Assembly: GCA_011390695.1 (NCBI GenBank)
Contig: JAABRW010000105.1
Span: 1 to 5,039 of the forward strand
Direction: 5' to 3'
From: Desulfotignum sp.
Lineage (GTDB): Bacteria > Desulfobacterota > Desulfobacteria > Desulfobacterales > Desulfobacteraceae
DNA length: 5,039 nt
The position numbers and the translations under genes are program-made. The notes beneath the pieces were generated by a model. The model made no database searches. It saw nothing but the letters and a program-made list of their open reading frames with translations, and was not told where the DNA came from. Numbering within the stretch: position 1 is the stretch's first letter; each line of letters opens with the position of its first letter. Below, piece by piece: positions 1-5,039 of this stretch.

Positions 1-515
1 CCGGCCAGGCAGAACTCTTTTCGGGCCATAACCATCTGGACTCCGGGATGGTCTTCCATGGCCACTTTCCAGAAAACGTCATCAGCAGACTCTTCTCCGT
101 GTCCCTTGTATACTTTTTCACATTCCCATTTTTTCTCGTCTTCACCCATTTCAAACTTTTCTTCCACCTTCATGGTGGCAAAGATCTCGCCGTTTCTTTC
201 CAGGGTGATCTCATCCCCTTCATTGATCTCGGCGGCATCTTCCTTGGAAGCATCCAGCATTACCGGCACCGGCCAGAATGTGCCGTCAGCCAGCAGAAAA
301 TCTTCACATACACCTTTCCAGTCCGCTTTGGTCATGAAACCGTTCAACGGGCTGAAACCACCGATTCCCAGCATGATCAGATCACCTTTCACCTGGGAAG
401 AGATTTCGATCTTTTTCAGACCCTGGGCTTTTTTGAGTTCCGCTTCCAGCTCCGCACCTTCAAGCTTGCAGCATACCAGACCTTTTCCACCGTGGGGGGC
501 TACTAATTTAGACAT
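1..515 (-). CDS. sat: Sulfate adenylyltransferase (ATP sulfurylase), dissimilatory type, N-terminal part
   Basis: Sat joins sulfate and ATP to give adenosine 5'-phosphosulfate (APS) and pyrophosphate in the cytoplasm, the first step of dissimilatory sulfate reduction; APS then goes to AprAB. The first 171 codons are visible and the reading frame runs off the left edge, so the C-terminal portion is missing (the family is usually about 400-430 residues). The protein begins MSKLVAPHGGKGLVCC and carries the ATP-sulfurylase PUA-like N-domain signature GGFSPLNGFM at residues 52-61, then WPVPVMLD at 81-88 and DHPGV at 155-159. The catalytic QxRNP and HxxH motifs would lie beyond the window. The ATG at 515 is preferred because an AAGGAG sits 10 nt upstream; an in-frame ATG at 524 is only 1 nt from that site, too close to be used. 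No frameshift is seen. It follows a HAD gene on the same strand after 126 AT-rich bases with its own promoter candidate. Identity is confident from recognised family sequence. Confidence 0.95.
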   Translation of the reverse strand, partial: MSKLVAPHGGKGLVCCKLEGAELEAELKKAQGLKKIEISSQVKGDLIMLGIGGFSPLNGFMTKADWKGVCEDFLLADGTFWPVPVMLDASKEDAAEINEGDEITLERNGEIFATMKVEEKFEMGEDEKKWECEKVYKGHGEESADDVFWKVAMEDHPGVQMVMARKEFCLA

Positions 516-525
516 ATAACGCATT

Positions 526-531
526 CTCCTT
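526..531 (-). promoter_or_regulatory. Ribosome binding site of sat
   Basis: AAGGAG on the minus strand, 10 nt before the ATG at 515. It decides the start: the alternative in-frame ATG at 522-524 lies 1 nt from this site and would add only MRY to the protein. Confidence 0.75.
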
Positions 532-556
532 ACAATTTATATATTAACCCAAACCT

Positions 557-581
557 AATAAATGTTGTTTCAACATTTATT
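557..581. repeat. Perfect inverted repeat in the sat leader (operator or hairpin)
   Basis: An 11-base arm AATAAATGTTG at 557-567 and its exact reverse complement at 571-581 flank a 3-base centre (568-570). It lies between the predicted sat transcription start (about 602) and the ribosome binding site (526-531). It could bind a dimeric regulator downstream of the start, or form an RNA hairpin in the leader. It is not a convincing terminator in the sat direction because the stem is AT-rich and no U run follows. It does not have the spacing of the Rex or FNR/HcpR-type sites I know, so no regulator is assigned. Confidence 0.6.
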
Positions 582-596
582 TAAAATTTTTATTAA

Positions 597-612
597 AAAT
601 CTTGTAAGATTT
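597..612. repeat. Short inverted repeat over the sat -10 region; possible weak terminator of the upstream unit
   Basis: AAATCTT at 597-603 and AAGATTT at 606-612 form perfect 7-base arms around a 2-base centre. On the minus strand the second arm runs into a stretch of five T and more AT-rich sequence, as in a weak Rho-independent terminator for the HAD-end of the upstream unit, although the stem has only one G-C pair. It also overlaps the predicted -10 box and start of sat, where a repressor site would lie. Either role is inference. Confidence 0.3.
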
Positions 613-636
613 AATGATGATTGGCAAATTTGTCAA
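609..636 (-). promoter_or_regulatory. Candidate sigma70-type promoter of sat
   Basis: On the minus strand a perfect -35 box TTGACA (631-636) is followed after 16 nt by TTAAAT (609-614), which matches the -10 consensus at 4 of 6 positions. Transcription would start near 602, giving a leader of about 85 nt before the sat ATG. The -35 lies only 5 nt past the stop codon of the HAD gene, in very AT-rich DNA. The boxes are seen directly; the start site is inferred. AT-rich DNA yields chance matches, but an exact TTGACA upstream of a highly expressed gene makes this the best candidate here. Confidence 0.5.
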
Positions 637-641
637 GAATT

Positions 642-1274
642 TTATTTATTTATCTGTAAAACACGTGAAATATCCTGCATGGCCAGGGCATGAATGTCTG
701 CTTCAAGACCGGGATTTTTAAAGGCTGCAAACACGGTTCCGGCAGCCCGGGCTGCCTGCTGGTCATATAAGGAATCCCCGATAAACAAAATCTGGTCCGG
801 AAGCAGAGAAAACCGGGCCATGATTTTTTCCAGCTGTTCCGGATGGGGTTTGGCTTTTTGCACATCAGCGGCTGTAACCACCATGTCAAACATATCAGCC
901 AGGCCGTAATCTTTGAGCACCTTTTCCATGGTGTCGGTGCGGTTGGTGGCAACAGCCCGGATATAACCATGGGATGCCAGGTCTGCCAGAAGCGGTGTAA
1001 GCCCGTGTTCCATTTTCATGTACGGAATGAATTTATGGTACCCGATCTGCTTCAGACAGTGAAACACAGGTGCATGGTCGGTGATGTCGGCAAACAGATA
1101 TACAACGGCATCGGCAACTGTCATCATGTGCACCTGTGCAAACTGCTCATCTGTCAGAGCCGACCTGTCAAAATGTGCCAGCACCTCATCATAAAATTTG
1201 CGGTTGGCTAATGCTGTATCAAACAGTACCCCGTCACAGTCGAATACCACAGCCTTGATATTTGATATATTCAT
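642..1274 (-). CDS. HAD-superfamily hydrolase, phosphoglycolate-phosphatase-like
   Basis: A 210-residue cytoplasmic protein with all four HAD motifs in order: motif I DCDGVLFD at 12-19 (nucleophile D12, acid/base D14), motif II threonine T110 in VATNRT, motif III lysine K142 in KAKPHP, and motif IV IGDSLYD at 165-171 (metal ligands D167 and D171). The roughly 90 residues between motifs I and II form a helical C1-type cap as in Gph/beta-phosphoglucomutase relatives. The family dephosphorylates small phosphate esters with Mg2+; the substrate cannot be read from sequence, and phosphoglycolate is only the nearest well-known example. The ATG at 1274 places motif I at the usual distance from the N-terminus; the site before it (AAAGAG) is a weak Shine-Dalgarno. 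It starts 43 nt after the pabBC stop, with no clear terminator between, so it is probably the last gene of that unit. A run of nine A precedes the ribosome binding site on the coding strand. Confidence 0.88.
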   Translation of the reverse strand: MNISNIKAVVFDCDGVLFDTALANRKFYDEVLAHFDRSALTDEQFAQVHMMTVADAVVYLFADITDHAPVFHCLKQIGYHKFIPYMKMEHGLTPLLADLASHGYIRAVATNRTDTMEKVLKDYGLADMFDMVVTAADVQKAKPHPEQLEKIMARFSLLPDQILFIGDSLYDQQAARAAGTVFAAFKNPGLEADIHALAMQDISRVLQINK

Positions 1275-1317
1275 GTTTGTCTCTTTTTTTTTGAGGTTCG
1301 GATATAAAAAGGAAAAA

Positions 1318-3561
1318 TCAACTGATAACGTCTGTATTCATGATTCCGGCATTTACTGTTTCACACAGTCCCTTTTCATGGCAGATCTTTTTTCCATCCA
1401 CCTGGTTCACCCGCACCGCACCCATGAGGGCATTGGTCGCAAAGATATTGGGAAAGGATGCCAGTTCATGGACATGGATGGATTTGTATCCTGCCGCATA
1501 GCCCTGGCGCTCCAAACCGGATACAGCTGCTGCCAGGGTCACCCCGGGCAGTGCATGGGGTGACGTCGGCACAATCACCTGCCTGTCCCGTATGATCAGA
1601 ATATTGCAGGTACTGGTTTCGGAAACAGTCTGATCAGGATTCAGGATCAATGCTTCATCTGCCCCCTGGTCCCTGGCATACTGGCCGGCCTGATCATAAA
1701 ACAGGTAATTCAAGGTCTTGTGGTCTGCCAGGGGGGTTTGCCTGGGATACGGACAGGTCACAAGATCCAGTCCGGTTTTACCCAGCACTGTAAGCCGGTG
1801 ATGGTAAGGCCTGGCAAAGGCGGCCAGAAATCCCGGTTTTGCCATGATAATCTTTACCGCTGCAGTTACAGTTTCCAGGCCATTTTCCCGCACCAGCAGG
1901 TCCACCACCCTGGACCAGGTGATATCCGGCGGGTCTGTACCGAACAAAGCCTTCCAGGAACGGTACATGCGCTGTATATGGGCGCTCAGCCGCACAGGTT
2001 CTGCTTTTTCCACCCGGATGGTCTCAAAAACCCCTGCTCCGTATTGAAATCCCGGGATATCCGCCGGCACCACTGCCTGGTCCTGGTACACTATTTTCCC
2101 GTTAACCCAGGCTCGGGGGCCTTTTTCACAATGGCCGTCTGCACCCCGGGTCAGGGTCTCCATGATGGTCTGCCCCTTGTCCAGGGTTTCCTGAAACTCT
2201 TTTTCAGGATCAGAATCATACACAATACCGCCCCCCACGGAAAAAAAAATCCGGTTTTCCCTTATGGTGGCGGTGCGGATGGCAATGGACAGGTCCATGG
2301 TGTCATGGAAGCTGATATACCCGATGGCACCGGTATACACATGGCGCTTGACCGGCTCCAGTTCATCAATGATCTCCATGGCACGGATCTTGGGACACCC
2401 GGTGATGGAGCCCCCGGGAAAACAGGCCTTTAACAGGTCCATGCCGGTGCTGGAAGGGCAAAGCGTCCCCTGGACCACAGACACCAGGTGAAACACGTTG
2501 TCATAAGGTTCCAGGCGTTTATGTTCCACGACTTTTACAGACCCGTGGGTGGTGACTTTGGACAGATCATTGCGCATGAGGTCCACGATCATGGTCAGTT
2601 CTGCATCATCCTTGGTGCTCGCGGAAAGCATCTCACCGTTTTTTGCATCTTCTTCCGAAGTGGTTCCCCTGGCAATGGTGCCTTTTATGGGACGGGTCTC
2701 CACCTGCCGCCCCATCTGACGGACAAACCGTTCCGGTGAGGTGGAAACAATCTGGTGATCCCCCCCCTGAATATATGCAAAAAACGGGGCTGGATTCCGC
2801 TGGAACAATGCCAGAAACAGGGCATAGGCATTGCCTGAAAACCCGGTTTCAAACCGCTGGGACAAATTGGCCTGGTAGATATCTCCGGCAGCAAGGTACT
2901 GGATGATTTTTTTTACCGCGGCCAGGTATTCGTTTTTTTCAAATCCGGACACAAGTCCCCTGTCATCAATACAGAATCCTGTATCGGAATCCGGCTGCCG
3001 GGTATTCTCCCATAATCTGTGTTTTAGCCCATTGATATAGGTCTTCGGGGGCACATCAGATGCGGTGTTTTCCAGGAGGGGAATAAAAAGGGTGATATTC
3101 TTTGAGATTGTGTTCTGTACCAGAATCATGGACGGGGCATACACACAGATATCGGGAAGACCGGTACCGACACAGGTCTGCGGCAGGTCTTCAATCAGGT
3201 CCTTGAGATCATAGGCAAAATATCCCATAAGGCCGGCTGCCAAGGGTCCCGGGTTTTCTGCATCTTTCAGATGACAATGATCCAGCACGGTCTGCAGGCA
3301 GGCAAAGGGGTCTGTATTCAGGGTCCAGGTGTTTTCCCGGCAGGTAACGGCAATTTTGTTACCGAATGCCTTTATGGAAAGCCAGGGCAGGATCCCCAGG
3401 ATATGATACTGGGATGCATCCAGGTTTCCACCGGATAAAAGCATCACCGTGCCCGGCATATGGTTGAACCGGGCGGCGAACTGCCCAAGGGGTTCAGGCA
3501 GGTCAATGTCTTCCTGCCAGACAGAAACCACCTTTGGCAGTTGTGTCACCCACTGGCTCAT
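1318..3561 (-). CDS. pabBC: Bifunctional aminodeoxychorismate synthase component I / aminodeoxychorismate lyase (PabB-PabC fusion)
   Basis: This 747-residue cytoplasmic protein covers two steps of p-aminobenzoate synthesis for folate: chorismate plus ammonia to 4-amino-4-deoxychorismate (PabB), then loss of pyruvate to give p-aminobenzoate (PabC, PLP-dependent). Residues 1 to about 470 are a complete chorismate-binding component I: GDIYQANLSQRF at 226-237, SPERF at 275-279, RPIKGT at 290-295, LMRNDLSKV at 328-336, GGSITGCPK at 383-391 and EFQETLDKG at 455-463. K293 in PIKG is the PabB-type lysine; anthranilate synthases have PIAG, which argues against TrpE. Residues about 484-747 are a fold-type IV PLP enzyme: GFQYGAGVFETIR at 504-516, likely Schiff-base lysine K615 in HKTLNYL, SETSTCNI at 647-654 and LPGVTL at 671-676. 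The ATG overlaps the upstream stop codon by 4 nt (ATGA), suggesting coupled translation, as no good Shine-Dalgarno is seen. The glutaminase PabA is not in the window. Confidence 0.95.
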   Translation of the reverse strand: MSQWVTQLPKVVSVWQEDIDLPEPLGQFAARFNHMPGTVMLLSGGNLDASQYHILGILPWLSIKAFGNKIAVTCRENTWTLNTDPFACLQTVLDHCHLKDAENPGPLAAGLMGYFAYDLKDLIEDLPQTCVGTGLPDICVYAPSMILVQNTISKNITLFIPLLENTASDVPPKTYINGLKHRLWENTRQPDSDTGFCIDDRGLVSGFEKNEYLAAVKKIIQYLAAGDIYQANLSQRFETGFSGNAYALFLALFQRNPAPFFAYIQGGDHQIVSTSPERFVRQMGRQVETRPIKGTIARGTTSEEDAKNGEMLSASTKDDAELTMIVDLMRNDLSKVTTHGSVKVVEHKRLEPYDNVFHLVSVVQGTLCPSSTGMDLLKACFPGGSITGCPKIRAMEIIDELEPVKRHVYTGAIGYISFHDTMDLSIAIRTATIRENRIFFSVGGGIVYDSDPEKEFQETLDKGQTIMETLTRGADGHCEKGPRAWVNGKIVYQDQAVVPADIPGFQYGAGVFETIRVEKAEPVRLSAHIQRMYRSWKALFGTDPPDITWSRVVDLLVRENGLETVTAAVKIIMAKPGFLAAFARPYHHRLTVLGKTGLDLVTCPYPRQTPLADHKTLNYLFYDQAGQYARDQGADEALILNPDQTVSETSTCNILIIRDRQVIVPTSPHALPGVTLAAAVSGLERQGYAAGYKSIHVHELASFPNIFATNALMGAVRVNQVDGKKICHEKGLCETVNAGIMNTDVIS

Positions 3562-4178
3562 CTCAGAAAAGGATTCATCCGTTTTTCATTCATCAGGGTG
3601 GTTTCCGGACCGTGTCCGGTATAAACCACAGTGTCTTCCGGCAGGTTCAGCAGCTTATTTTTGATACTGGCAATCAATGTATCGTAATCCCCGCCAGGCA
3701 GGTCGGTCCTGCCGATGGATCCGGCAAAAAGGGTATCTCCTGCAAACAGATGGCCTTTGGTGTAAAGACATATACCGCCTCTGGAATGCCCCGGGGTATG
3801 GATCACCGTAAGGGTGATGGTCCCGAAAGTTATCTTGTCCCCGTCATTGAGCAGCATATCCGGCTCCGGAGAATTTTCAGCAGCCAGACCGAATGTAGCG
3901 GCCGACCTGGACAGTTCCGAAAGCATGGGGGCATCGTCGGGATGTATGGCCAGCACCGCTCCGGTGACCTCTTTCATTTTTTTATTGGCGCCCACATGGT
4001 CAAAATGGCCATGGGTATCGATCAGATAAGCAACTTTCAGCTCTGCCTCGGCAAGCGCCATGAGTATCCGGTCCGGTTCATCTCCCGGATCTATCACCAC
4101 CGCTTCTTTGGTTTGTTCACATCCCAGAATAAAACAATTGGCCATGATGGGACCTACTGACAGTTTCTTTATTATCAA
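3558..4178 (-). CDS. Metallo-beta-lactamase-fold hydrolase, glyoxalase-II-like (YcbL type)
   Basis: A 206-residue cytoplasmic MBL-fold hydrolase with the full dinuclear metal site. From the TTG start, the HGHFDH motif gives H56, H58, D60 and H61, then H131 (TPGHS), D148 (FAGDTLF) and H189 (YTGHG). The length and the GRTDLPGGDY and NPFLR stretches match single-domain glyoxalase II-like proteins of the YcbL kind, which lack the C-terminal substrate domain of true GloB. Hydrolysis of S-lactoylglutathione or another thioester is the family expectation; the substrate here is unknown. I place the start at TTG 4178 because AAGGAGG ends 5 nt upstream and the protein then begins MIIKKLSVGPIMANC, as relatives do. 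The longer ATG form from 4202 (214 residues) would have this Shine-Dalgarno inside its own coding region and none before it. It follows nusB by 59 nt and overlaps pabBC by 4 nt. Confidence 0.9.
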   Translation of the reverse strand: MIIKKLSVGPIMANCFILGCEQTKEAVVIDPGDEPDRILMALAEAELKVAYLIDTHGHFDHVGANKKMKEVTGAVLAIHPDDAPMLSELSRSAATFGLAAENSPEPDMLLNDGDKITFGTITLTVIHTPGHSRGGICLYTKGHLFAGDTLFAGSIGRTDLPGGDYDTLIASIKNKLLNLPEDTVVYTGHGPETTLMNEKRMNPFLR

Positions 4179-4183
4179 AACAC

Positions 4184-4190
4184 CCTCCTT
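4184..4190 (-). promoter_or_regulatory. Strong ribosome binding site that fixes a TTG start
   Basis: AAGGAGG on the minus strand, 5 nt before TTG at 4176-4178. It is the best Shine-Dalgarno in the window and lies inside the longer ATG-started frame, supporting the TTG as the true start of the MBL-fold hydrolase. Confidence 0.75.
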
Positions 4191-4237
4191 GTGGTATTGC
4201 ATTTGTGTAGTTACATGAATATGTATCCGGAATATAT

Positions 4238-4654
4238 TTACCGGTCAAGGGACAGCCGGATCTGGTCTAAAATACCATTGATAAACGGACCAGACTCCCG
4301 GGACCCGTATTTTTTTGCGATATCCACTGCCTCGTTTATGGTGACCGAAGGGGGGATATCCTGGTGCCTGAGCAGCTCAAAGGCGGCAATGCGCATGATA
4401 TTGCGGTCCACCCCGGGCATTCTGGATATTTTCCATTTTCTGGAATAGGTTTTAAGCAGCTGGTCAATTTCCCGGGAAGCTTCTTGGACCCCGTGCACCA
4501 GATCTAAAAAAAACGGTTTTACCGTTGGTGTGAGCATGGCCTCATTTTCCCGGCAAAAAGCATCCATATCTGCCTGAAAATCTCCAGACGGATTCATATC
4601 CACAAAGAACAGGGCCTGGAGCGCCAGTTCTCTGGACTGTCTGCGGTCACCCAT
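4238..4654 (-). CDS. nusB: Transcription antitermination factor NusB
   Basis: NusB binds boxA RNA with NusE (ribosomal protein S10) and joins the antitermination complex on rRNA operons. The 138-residue protein spans the usual family length and is one all-helical domain. It opens with the basic RNA-binding stretch RRQSRELALQALF at 4-16. It also has the conserved C-terminal half: W74, then SRMPGVDRNIMRIAAFELL at 77-95, VTINEAVDIAKKYG at 104-117 and FINGILD at 124-130. The ATG at 4654 lies 3 nt after the ribH stop codon (TAATTCATG) and has only a weak Shine-Dalgarno, so translation is probably coupled to ribH. The ribH-nusB order is common in bacteria and supports both calls. The 59 nt after its stop contain no terminator that I can see, so transcription probably continues into the MBL hydrolase gene. 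Confidence 0.96.
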   Translation of the reverse strand: MGDRRQSRELALQALFFVDMNPSGDFQADMDAFCRENEAMLTPTVKPFFLDLVHGVQEASREIDQLLKTYSRKWKISRMPGVDRNIMRIAAFELLRHQDIPPSVTINEAVDIAKKYGSRESGPFINGILDQIRLSLDR

Positions 4655-4657
4655 GAA

Positions 4658-5039
4658 TTATGCCATTTTCCCGAGGATTTCTCCCAGATTGGCCATCTCA
4701 ATGGCCCCCATGGCCACCTCAAATCCCTTGTTGCCGGCCTTGGTACCGGCCCGTTCAATGGCCTGTTCAATGGTTTCCGTGGTCAAAATGCCGAACATCA
4801 CCGGTACCCCGGTATCCAGGCTCACACTGGCAATGCCCTTGGATACCTCGGCACACACATAGTCATAATGGGAGGTGGCCCCCCTGATCACCGCGCCCAG
4901 GCAGATAATGGCATCATATTTTTTCCCGGCAGCCATTTTCTGGGCTGCCAGCGGTATTTCAAAAGCGCCGGGCACTTTGACAATAACAATATCCTGGTCT
5001 TTGGCACCGCTGCGGACCAGTGCATCCATGGCCCCGTCC
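4658..5039 (-). CDS. ribH: 6,7-dimethyl-8-ribityllumazine synthase, 5' end cut by the window
   Basis: RibH condenses 5-amino-6-ribitylamino-uracil with 3,4-dihydroxy-2-butanone 4-phosphate to make dimethylribityllumazine, the penultimate step of riboflavin synthesis. It normally assembles into pentamers or 60-mer capsids. The visible 127 codons include [12 protein letters not shown], the signature [14 protein letters not shown] with the catalytic histidine encoded at 4868-4870, [17 protein letters not shown] with the phosphate-binding arginine, and TKAGNKG. The frame is open to the right edge and the first residues read [12 protein letters not shown]. This aligns with an internal region of other RibH proteins (GAVDAL-like), so the ATG at 5027-5029 is not the start and about 25-30 N-terminal residues lie outside the window. 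It is followed by nusB after 3 nt. Confidence 0.95.
   Translation of the reverse strand, partial: DGAMDALVRSGAKDQDIVIVKVPGAFEIPLAAQKMAAGKKYDAIICLGAVIRGATSHYDYVCAEVSKGIASVSLDTGVPVMFGILTTETIEQAIERAGTKAGNKGFEVAMGAIEMANLGEILGKMA

Noticed and set aside
48..519. Two overlapping open frames of about 150 codons on the plus strand
   Set aside because: They are antisense to the clearly recognised sat coding sequence, and their translations are low-complexity and resemble no family.
1275..1317. T/A-rich spacer between pabBC and the HAD gene as an intrinsic terminator
   Set aside because: On the transcribed strand there are T runs and a nine-A run, but no hairpin stem precedes the T run.
1301..1328. 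Possible promoter before the HAD gene (TTATCA, 16 nt, TATATC on the minus strand)
   Set aside because: Each box matches the consensus at only 4 of 6 positions, the region is AT-rich, and the gene can be read from the upstream unit. It is too weak to list.
1720..2433. A 237-codon open frame on the plus strand
   Set aside because: It lies entirely antisense to conserved pabBC sequence, has no family-like motifs, and is best explained by codon bias of the opposite strand.
4222..4245. TCCGGA and paired CCGG motifs between nusB and the MBL gene as a terminator
   Set aside because: The possible stem has only about four pairs with a mismatch next to it, and no T run follows on the minus strand.
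5027..5029. ATG as the ribH start
   Set aside because: The residues before it (DGA) are in frame and the local sequence matches an internal conserved region of RibH, so the true start lies beyond the window.

Overview
The window reads as chromosomal core-metabolism DNA from a dissimilatory sulfate-reducing bacterium, most likely of the Desulfobacteraceae/Desulfobacterales. The main reason is the gene fragment at the left edge, whose N-terminal sequence I recognise as the dissimilatory-type ATP sulfurylase (Sat) of that group. The rest fits: moderate GC in the genes, very AT-rich intergenic DNA, and a ribH-nusB pair. The genus assignment is inference.

All six genes lie on the minus strand, so transcription runs from right to left. 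In that order they are: ribH (lumazine synthase, 5' end cut by the window), nusB (antitermination factor, 3 nt after ribH), a glyoxalase-II-like metallo-beta-lactamase-fold hydrolase (59 nt after nusB, probable TTG start with a strong Shine-Dalgarno), a pabB-pabC fusion for p-aminobenzoate synthesis (ATGA overlap with the hydrolase), a HAD-family phosphatase (43 nt later), and sat (after a 126-nt gap, 3' end cut by the window).

The first five genes look like one housekeeping transcription unit joining riboflavin synthesis, rRNA transcription antitermination, thioester/hydroxyacid clean-up, folate precursor synthesis and phosphatase activity. They are linked mainly by tight packing, not by one pathway. 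Sat is separate in function: it activates sulfate to APS for respiration. The AT-rich gap before it carries a plausible sigma70-type promoter, two inverted repeats and a good ribosome binding site, so sat is probably transcribed and regulated on its own.

There is no RNA gene, mobile element, CRISPR array or phage sequence that I can support, and no stretch over 300 bases without a gene. I found no undescribed system. The part most worth following up is the palindrome-bearing sat promoter/leader at about 516-641.
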